A DNA stretch of 64,000 bases. Source: Hirundichthys speculiger (Eukaryota; Chordata; Actinopteri; Beloniformes; Exocoetidae). How positions within the stretch are numbered: the stretch's first letter is position 1; every line of letters starts with the position of its first letter. Below are positions 57,231-64,000 of this stretch, piece after piece. Both the position numbers and the translations under genes were made by a program. A model generated the notes under the pieces. That model was not told the origin of the DNA and searched no databases. It worked only from the letters and a program-made list of their open reading frames with translations. The stretch covers positions 682,001 through 746,000 of the forward strand of contig JAGFBZ010000708.1 in the NCBI GenBank assembly GCA_018398805.1, read 5' to 3'.

Positions 57231-57888
57231 AAAATTGGAAATTATGTTCAGTAAAATAAAAATGAAGCATTGGTCTGATCCTGTCTGAAGTGAAAAGCTG
57301 CAATATCTGCTAGAAAAACTACAACTGCTCGTGTACCGCTGTTTCACAACATGAGAAACATTATCTCCAAGGAGCCTCTGTGCCCTCATGTTTCAAGGAC
57401 TCTGTCCTCCTGATGGGTGACGGCGTCTATGGACCACGCAGAACCTGATCATACCTGCTGCTGGTTCCTCTGAGAGCATGGACACCAACTGCTGCATGTA
57501 CAGAAATTTAATAACGACGTCCACTGTGACTTGGAAGAGCCCATTAAACCGGGGGCTGTTGTGTCGACGCGGGATGTATCGACAGATTTGTTGGATACAG
57601 CAACAAAGTGGCTGGTGGCAGAATGGCCCGAGCAGGAGCTCTGACTGCGGGGGTGATTAGGTCTCTTCAGCCGGCTCACGACGAGCTGCAGGGGAGGACA
57701 AGTTACAGCAGCGCAGACGGAATAATAATAATGGGAGATAATGGGAGAAAGCTATGATAAACAATACTGGGTTGAAACGAAGGAACTGCATACTGCTTGG
57801 AGGAGAACGCTGAGCATTTAAAGGTCACGTGTGGTTATTTGACTTTCAGCTGAAAATACCCTCGGTACAAGACTCTAAAGACGCTATA
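57231..57888. other. No recognisable feature
   Basis: 57420-57720 is more GC-rich than its surroundings and free of known repeats. It could be unique regulatory sequence, but nothing specific is visible. Confidence 0.35.
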
Positions 57889-57896
57889 CCTTCACA

Positions 57897-60516
57897 TAGG
57901 GGTGCACGATAACTATCGACCCGATAATTATCAGGCCGATAACAGGAAATTGTGACGTCATCCCGATAAGTCTGATATCATGACGAATAGCCCGAATAAC
58001 ATATATATTTTTGTCAACACGTCAGTGCCTTGCTCCCTCTGAGCCTTGAATGACCGGCAGTCAATGTTATGTTCAAGTGACGTCAGCATAATCAGAAAAA
58101 CAAATACTCAACAAGGAAAATCAAGAATACCCCCTCATGCCAGAAAACAACTTGTTAACTCAGTCATAATTTTGGTAGTTGCTGACTTGAATTGATATTT
58201 GCAGTATTTTCCCACATGTTTTTTACACATAAAAAATAGAAAAAAAAAAATAGAAAAGGTCCGAAGAATGACTAGCAAATGAGGGAACAGAATAATTTAC
58301 ATTACACCTTGAATGCAGCATTGCGGCACAGTGCGCTGATTAAAAAAAAAAAAAACAACAACATGGAGGTGATTGTATGGAACTTCGTTAAAGTTTCAGA
58401 AGAAGATAGTTAGCTGGTTATTTGTGACAAATGCTCCAAGCAAAGGAGGGAAAAATTGCACAAGTTTTACTACGTCTAACATGAACTAATGTGAGCTAAC
58501 ATGAGCTAACGTGAGCAAGCCAGCACCAAGTCTCCCCTCCGTTCCTCGCCATCATCTCTCTCATCTAAAACTTCCATGAGATAAAAAAAAAAAACCCAAA
58601 AACTACTGAACCTCATTTACTTTATTTTAAAGGCATTCATTTGAATGGAACCATCCATCCATCCATTAACTCCCGCTTGGTCCGGAATCGGGTCGGGGGG
58701 GCAGCAGCTTCAGTTGAGAGGCCCAGACCTCCCTCCCCTCGGCCGCCTCCACCGGCTCCTCTGGGAGAATCCCGAGGAGTTCCCAGGCCAGCTGAGAGAT
58801 ATAATCTCTCCAGCGGGTCCTGGGTCTTCCCTGTGGTCTTCTCCCAGTTGGACATGCCCGAAACACCTCCCCAGGGAGGCGTCCGGGGGGCATCCTAACC
58901 AGATGACCTCAACTGGCTCCTCTTGATGTGAAGGAGCAGCGGCTCTACTCTGAGTCTCTCCCGATTGACTGAACTTCTCACCCTATCTCTACGGGAGAGT
59001 CCAGCCACCCTGCGGAGAAAACTCATTTCCGCCGCTTGTATCCGCGATCTCATTCTTTCGGTCACTACCCACAGTTCATGACCATAGGTGAGAGTTGGAA
59101 CAAAGATCGACCGGTAAACAGAGAGCCTTGCCTTTTGGCTCAGCTCTCTCTTCACCACAACGGACCGGTACAGAGTCCGCACTACAGCAGACGCTGCACC
59201 AATCCGTCTGTCGATCTCCCGTTCCTTTCTCCCATCACTCGTGAACAAGACCCCGAGATACTTAAACTCCTCCACTTGAGGCAGAACCTCACTCCCGACC
59301 CGGAGGAGGCATTCTACCCTTTTCTGACTGAGGACCATGGTCTCAGATTTGGAGGTGCTGGTTCTCATCCCTGCCGCTTCAAACTCGGCTGTGAACCACT
59401 CCAGCGAGAGCTGCAGATCCCCACTCGATGGCGCCAACAGGACCACGTCATCTGCAAACAGCAGAGACGAGATCCCGACACCACCGAACCGGAACCCCTC
59501 CGCTCCTTGGCTGCGCCTAGAAATTCTGTCCATAAACGTTATGAACAGAATCGGTGACAAAGGGCAGCCCTGGCGGAGTCCAACTCCCACCGAAAACTAA
59601 TCCGACTTACAACCGGCAATGCGGACCAAGCTCCCACTCCATTTGTACAGGGACTGGACAGCCCGTAACAACGGGCCCAGCAACCCATACTCCTGGAGTA
59701 CCCCCCACAGGACCCCCCGAGGGACACGGTCAAATGCCTTCTCCAAGTCCACAAAACACATGTGGACTGGTTGGGCAAATTCCCATGTTCCCTCCAGGAC
59801 CCTAGTGAAGGTATAGAGCTGGTCCAGTGTTCCACGACCAGGACGGAAGCCGCATTGTTCCTCCTGAATCCGGGATTCGACAATCGATCGAACTCTCTTC
59901 TCCAGCACCCCTGCATAGACCTGACCAGGGAGGCTGAGGAGTGTGATTCCCCTGTAATTGGAACACACCCTCCGGTCCCCCTTCTTAAAAAGGGGAACCA
60001 CCACCCCGGTCTGCCAATCCAGAGGTACTGCCCCCGAATGGAACCACAAGCCAAAATCCTTTAAATGTAATTATTTGTAACTATTTAGTGCACTTTTTCA
60101 GTTTATTTACACAGACAAGTCTAACTTGTGTCAGTACATTATGACCTGTGCATTATTTTTTATTGTCATTGAGTGATGCATTTTTTCAGTTAGTAATTCT
60201 GATGCATGTATTTCCATCAGTTCAAGGAGCCTTTATTTTTATATCAGTCAGTAATGCACCTTATTTAAGTTGATGTGAGATATGAAATAGGTTTGTTTGA
60301 TAGCTTTATGAAAATGTTTGAGAGACTTGCCAATAGTTTTTCATTGGAAAAAATAAATATCTGTTCATTTAAAGAGTCAAAACTGTTTTTGATTTCGTTC
60401 ATAGTATTGATGTAATGATCTTAGGTATATGTGTGTGTTATTGGTATCGGCCTTTAGGAGCTGAAAGTTATCGATTTTCGGTATCAGTTTTAAAAAACTG
60501 TAATCCTGCATCCCTA
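57897..60516 (+). mobile_element. BED-finger hAT element split by Rex3
   Basis: CCTTCACA flanks it at 57889-57896 and 60517-60524. The ends are TAGGGGTGCACGATAA and (inverted) TAGGGATGCAGGATTA. Without the 1.4-kb Rex3 insertion and one 11-bp duplication it is about 1.23 kb. The BED finger (WNFVKVSEEDS, stop, LVICDKCSKQ) is at about 58361-58480. It is the most complete of three copies. Confidence 0.85.
58654..60035 (-). mobile_element. Rex3-type LINE, 5'-truncated
   Basis: GAATGGAACCA flanks it at 58643-58653 and 60036-60046. The single uninterrupted site is at 32975-32985 in a sister hAT. The 3' end is the usual (GATG)n seen as CCATCCATCC (58654-58667). The protein starts inside the RT (SGAVPLDWQTGVVVPLFKKG) and keeps FVDLEKAFDRVP, GLRQGCPLSPILF, FADDVVLL and the GRPRTRWRDYISQLAW tail. 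One stop at about 59598 and one frameshift near 58893 disable it. Truncation at the 5' side is normal for target-primed insertion. Confidence 0.9.
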
Positions 60517-60524
60517 CCTTCACA

Positions 60525-61083
60525 GTAATTTGTTACTTATTAATGGAGAGGGGGTTCTGCCTGCAATCAGAGTCTATGTCCTTTCTGCTGGGGCTCAGAT
60601 GATGTGGTTAAAGAAATGTACTGTATGTTTTGGACATTCAAATATCCTTTAATTGCCTGGATCCGGAAAAATAGGATTAAAGGACTGTTTTGTATGTTAG
60701 AAATCTCTCATTCTGCACCTGAAAATTAGACGTGACCTCATTATCAGCAGAGGACTGCTGATCTGTTTGTGTATTTCAGCCCTGACCAGTGGAGCATGTA
60801 ACTGTGGACAGAAATGATCAAAGCTGCAGGAAGAACAGAAACTCACCTCTCACAGCCGCTTGTTTTTATGTCATGTCTGTTACTCCATTACAGATAATGC
60901 TCTACACACCATGTGGTTTCAATTTTGTTCACAGTGATTTTCCTTCTAAACACTGTAAATGTTTCAGATGTTCTTATCCTCATGCGTCTTTTTCTTGGGG
61001 CGCTGATGATAAGAGGTCTGAAGTGGGGTCTTTTGTGACCGAGTGTGTGTCTGCATGACTGGCAGCTGACTGCTTATCCTATT
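60525..61083. other. No recognisable feature
   Basis: An 89-codon plus-strand frame (60789-61058) has scattered cysteines but no domain I recognise. No repeat is assigned. Confidence 0.35.
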
Positions 61084-61231
61084 GTTACCTCCGCCAAGGA
61101 GGTTATGTTTTTGCCGGCGTTTATCTGTGTCTGTTTGTGTTGAAGAGAGCTCAAAAAATTATGGATGGATTTTGATGACATTTTCAGGAGTTGTCAGAAA
61201 TGTGAAAAGGAAGAACTGATTTCATTTTGAT
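61084..61231 (+). mobile_element. Family B copy 6, truncated
   Basis: It starts TTACCTCCGCCAAGGAGG and is cut after 'actgatttcattttgatgc', where a short piece of L2-like tail (gctatacaaataaaattg) follows. Confidence 0.75.
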
Positions 61232-61833
61232 GCTATACAAATAAAATTGAAAATTTGAAATCTGCAGAACCTGACGATGCTGCATGAGACGTCTTCAGCT
61301 CAGTTTCTGCAAAGCTGCAAACACAGCGTCAAGTCAAGGCACGTGACTGAATACTTTTGGCACTATCGTGTATGTAAATATACATTTATATTAAACATGC
61401 TCGGAGCAAACTAACACCTGGGACAACACCAGGGCCAGCTAGGCCTGGCCTATCAGGTGCCACATCTATCAACCAAAATGCGACACTGTAAATAAACAGG
61501 CTAAAGAAAATAAAATGTCCCACGGGTTGCAGTTGGCAGTTGCACTTGTGCTTTGGGATAGGGCTAATAAAACGAAAAAACAATTAACCTCCGATATACT
61601 GCATATAGAATAGGTTATGCCTCGTACTCAACAACTTCTTAACTTCGGAGTAATTAAGGCAGTGTGTACCGATTTAGAAATTAAAAAACAATAAATAAAG
61701 AAAATAAACGGCCAATCACCAGCCTTCAATCATGCTTGGAAATATAGCTCTATGCCTACCGCTTTCAATAACTTAAAGAACATCAACAACATACAACAGG
61801 CTATAGAAAAAGAGCAAAACACAAAAAATATAT
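61232..61833. other. Unassigned, downstream flank of the hAT transposase
   Basis: It probably contains the second end of the hAT element, but I could not identify a terminus matching the right side. The TTTATT words on the plus strand read as AATAAA on the minus strand (about 61690), a possible polyadenylation signal for the transposase. Confidence 0.35.
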
Positions 61834-63768
61834 CTAAATGTTCTTCTTCGCACTGTGCAGGAATAAAATGGCATCTACTGTATCTGGGTTCAGGCGCGAG
61901 ACCGCCTTGCCTCAATAATGCGCCCTGCTGCGCTGAAGGAGCGCTCGCTCGCAGCACTCGTTGCTGGGATACATAGAATTTGCTTGGCAAGATGCTGCAG
62001 TTGTGGACAAGATCGGCTTTGATTGTCCCAGAAGGAGAGTAGATTTTCCTCTGCTGCTGATCCATCGACATGAAAGTTTGTAGAGGCATACTCTTCTACT
62101 TCATCTAATCCACCGGCACTCATATCATCCTCCCACTCCGAGAAGTCAATCCTTGGCATTTTCGGATGAGCACCACCAGCAGCTGTACAACATACAGATA
62201 AAATGTAATAAATACTGTATAATGTAAAATAAATAAGCTGAATAGAATCACACAATAACACAGCCCTAGGCTATTTCAATTCTCCACACACCTTTCTCTG
62301 TGTCCGGTATGGACTCTGTGTTGCGTTCTTCTCCCCCGTGCCTGACACGCTTGCCTCTCTCAGGTAGAAGTTCCCGAACTTGCTTGATGACTTCTTTTCT
62401 GTCCTCTTCGGTCAGCATTTTCAGAGACTTAAATTTCGGATGGAGGAAAGTGGCGATTTTGTGGGTGGCTGTGAGGCGCATCTTCTCATCAAGAAGGGCA
62501 GATGCACGGGAGCGGAGGCTTCTCATGTAGGGCATGTCTCCAAACTTGGGCTCACAGTGTTTTTAAGTTTGGAAAACCAAAGCAACACCATGTGAATAGT
62601 TGGGTAATGTTCCCCCTCAAGCTCACCAATTGCTACCTTGAAAATGGTGAGAAAGTCAATCAAGTGAGAAAGTTGATTTAGGTGTATGCCATCTAAGCGA
62701 TGCTCTTGGCCCTTGCTCTCCAGCAGATGTCCTGGTATTGGGAGCGTATGGATTCCAACATGGCTATTTTGCTGTTCCACCGAACATCACATTCTTGGTG
62801 CACAGTGTGCTTAAGGCTGGCCACCGCACCGGTTCTCTTCAAGTAAGCAACAAGCTCCTTGCAGTAGTCGAGTGTGTCCAACTTCATCTTGAATCCCATC
62901 GACATCTGCGTCCTTCGTACTGAAAGTGTGTTTCAGCACCGTGTTGATGATATGGGCGGAGCATGGAATCCAATGGTAGCTTCGGAGTGCAGCCTTTATA
63001 TTTGAGCCCTGATCGCTGACAAAAACTATTTTGTCTGTCGGTATTCCGTAAGAAGTTAGCACACTCGTAATCTGCTCATGGAGGTTTTCACTGTTTTTTT
63101 TCAGGGTAGGGTCGAATTCCACCGTGGCCAAGGTACGACTGACAAGCTGCCATTCACAGATGAAGTGGCACGTGAGGACGGTGTATGCCCTCTTCTTAAA
63201 GTCATCCGTCCACATATCGGTGGTTATGGCAATGCCACCGTTGCTACTGAGAGCTCTCTTGATGTCGTCCGAAAGCTTCTGTTTATCAATGGATGCCTGC
63301 TGCTTAGCCCGATCACAGACAGTTTGCCTATGTGACAGGATAGCAGCGGCATCAACGGAACTGTACTTGGCACCTATATCAATTAACGTTTGCACCACTT
63401 GATGGAACCCTTCACCTGATACTGTGTCGAATGGGCGCATATCACGACAACACAGGTCCACACATGCATCTGTTAACTTAGATTTTACATCTTGTGGCAC
63501 TTTCTTGTGGTCACGACGGACGAAACTGGCTAAGGTGCTTGCTTGCGGTTTAGCACAGCGGTGATGAACCATGTTCGATGTGCCCGTCTTGTGACTTTCA
63601 AATGCATAAACGGCTTCACACGTTTTGCAGATAACATAACTTGCGCTGGTGTTATTTAAATTCATCACCTCCAAAAACCGTTCCCAGACAGTACTTCTCC
63701 CCCCCTCCTTTCGCCTTCGTTTTTAGTTCGCCGGTTTTCAATTTCTCACGCACCGACTTCGCTGCCAT
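61834..63768 (-). pseudogene. hAT transposase with BED finger, frameshifted
   Basis: The minus strand begins ATGGCAGCGAAGTCGG. It encodes a BED finger (VWERF-type start, CKTCEAVY, HHRC), then the hAT catalytic region with IAITTDMWTDD and FVSDQGSNIKAAL. Next are VRWNSKIAMLESI and the C-terminal dimerisation block CIPATSAASERSFSAAGRII. The DDE-type acidic residues visible (TTDMW, SDQG, SERSF) are present. Frame breaks sit at a G run (63698-63709, within the first 25 codons), near 62917, near 62740, at an A run near 62562 and near 61892. An intron at 62183-62291 joins EK to AAGG in frame. The many single-base breaks, two of them in homopolymers, could be decay or partly sequencing error. Confidence 0.8.
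62183..62291 (-). other. Predicted intron in the hAT transposase
   Basis: The donor GAAAG/GTGTGTG (62292/62291) and acceptor TTGTACAG/CTGCTGG (62183/62182) bound 109 bases that are AT-rich and contain stops. Splicing keeps the frame (phase 1) and joins PDTEK to AAGGAHPKMPRID. Donor, acceptor and frame together support it. Confidence 0.7.
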
Positions 63769-63844
63769 CTTTGTCTTGTCGAAAGTAGTGAATGACCAAC
63801 AAATTACAAAGTTTTTGTATTTTTTTCGTTTAGTTTTTTAAAAC

Positions 63845-64000
63845 TTTTTAATAATATGTAAAATATTTATTATTATTATTATTATTTGAGTGCTTCAACC
63901 GCAACCCGCCCGAATTTAATTAAAGTATTATTTTTTGACGAGTCATCCGCCCGATATGCGGATTATCCGCTCCGCCCGCGGGTGCGCGGTTCAACCGCGC
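63845..64000. mobile_element. hAT end region with a 17-bp palindrome
   Basis: After an ATT run (63868-63884) the sequence turns GC-rich with repeated CCGCCCG/TCCGC words. It finishes in the perfect palindrome GCGCGGTTCAACCGCGC (63984-64000). This is probably the 5' subterminal region of the transposase-bearing element. Its terminus lies beyond the window. Confidence 0.55.

Overview
The window looks like an intergenic, repeat-dominated stretch of a teleost (probably percomorph) fish genome. The evidence is one recognisable vertebrate gene, lrrc3b, two Rex3-type retrotransposons (a fish RTE-clade LINE), and many teleost-style hAT, Tc1/mariner, PIF/Harbinger and L2/CR1-like remnants. There are no operons, prokaryotic signals, CRISPR arrays or intact RNA genes.

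The only host gene I can support is lrrc3b (24608-25390, minus). It is a complete 260-residue, single-exon coding region for a leucine-rich-repeat membrane protein. A good splice acceptor lies 146 bases upstream of its ATG. Everything else is mobile DNA, tandem repeat or unassigned non-coding sequence.

Region by region. 1-8.8 kb: an L2/CR1-like RT scrap, a Tc1/mariner remnant, and an older repeat split by a hAT MITE. 8.8-12.1 kb: repeat family B split by retroposon A, then a Harbinger remnant split by a hAT MITE. 12.4-13.2 kb: a 52-bp minisatellite. 13.5-16.7 kb: LINE pieces, one split by a hAT element that holds a further element. 16.7-20.8 kb: little recognisable. 20.85-23.56 kb: a three-level nested hAT. 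24.6-25.5 kb: lrrc3b. 25.8-27.4 kb: Tc1 split by a BED-finger hAT, itself split by an 84-bp retroposon piece. 27.6-30.3 kb: two inverted pogo/Tigger-like elements around other repeats. 30.8-41.3 kb: scattered elements and unassigned sequence. 42.0-43.9 kb: a ~66-unit, 28-bp minisatellite. 45.0-48.4 kb: near full-length Rex3. 48.4-55.3 kb: retroposon A, LINE RT scraps, a hAT split-site, and a ~400-bp perfect-type palindrome. 57.9-60.5 kb: BED-finger hAT split by a truncated Rex3. 61.8-64.0 kb: a hAT transposase pseudogene with a small intron, cut by the window end.

Family letters are mine. A is a ~785-bp retroposon-like repeat. B is the repeat starting TTACCTCC. C is a hAT with ends TAGGGCTGGGCAA. 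D is a hAT with ends AGGGCCCTATG. E is a repeat with GGGCCCGATC ends. Many insertions were resolved by matching flanking duplications, and several by an uninterrupted copy elsewhere in the window. Superfamily names rest on remembered family hallmarks, not on database searches.
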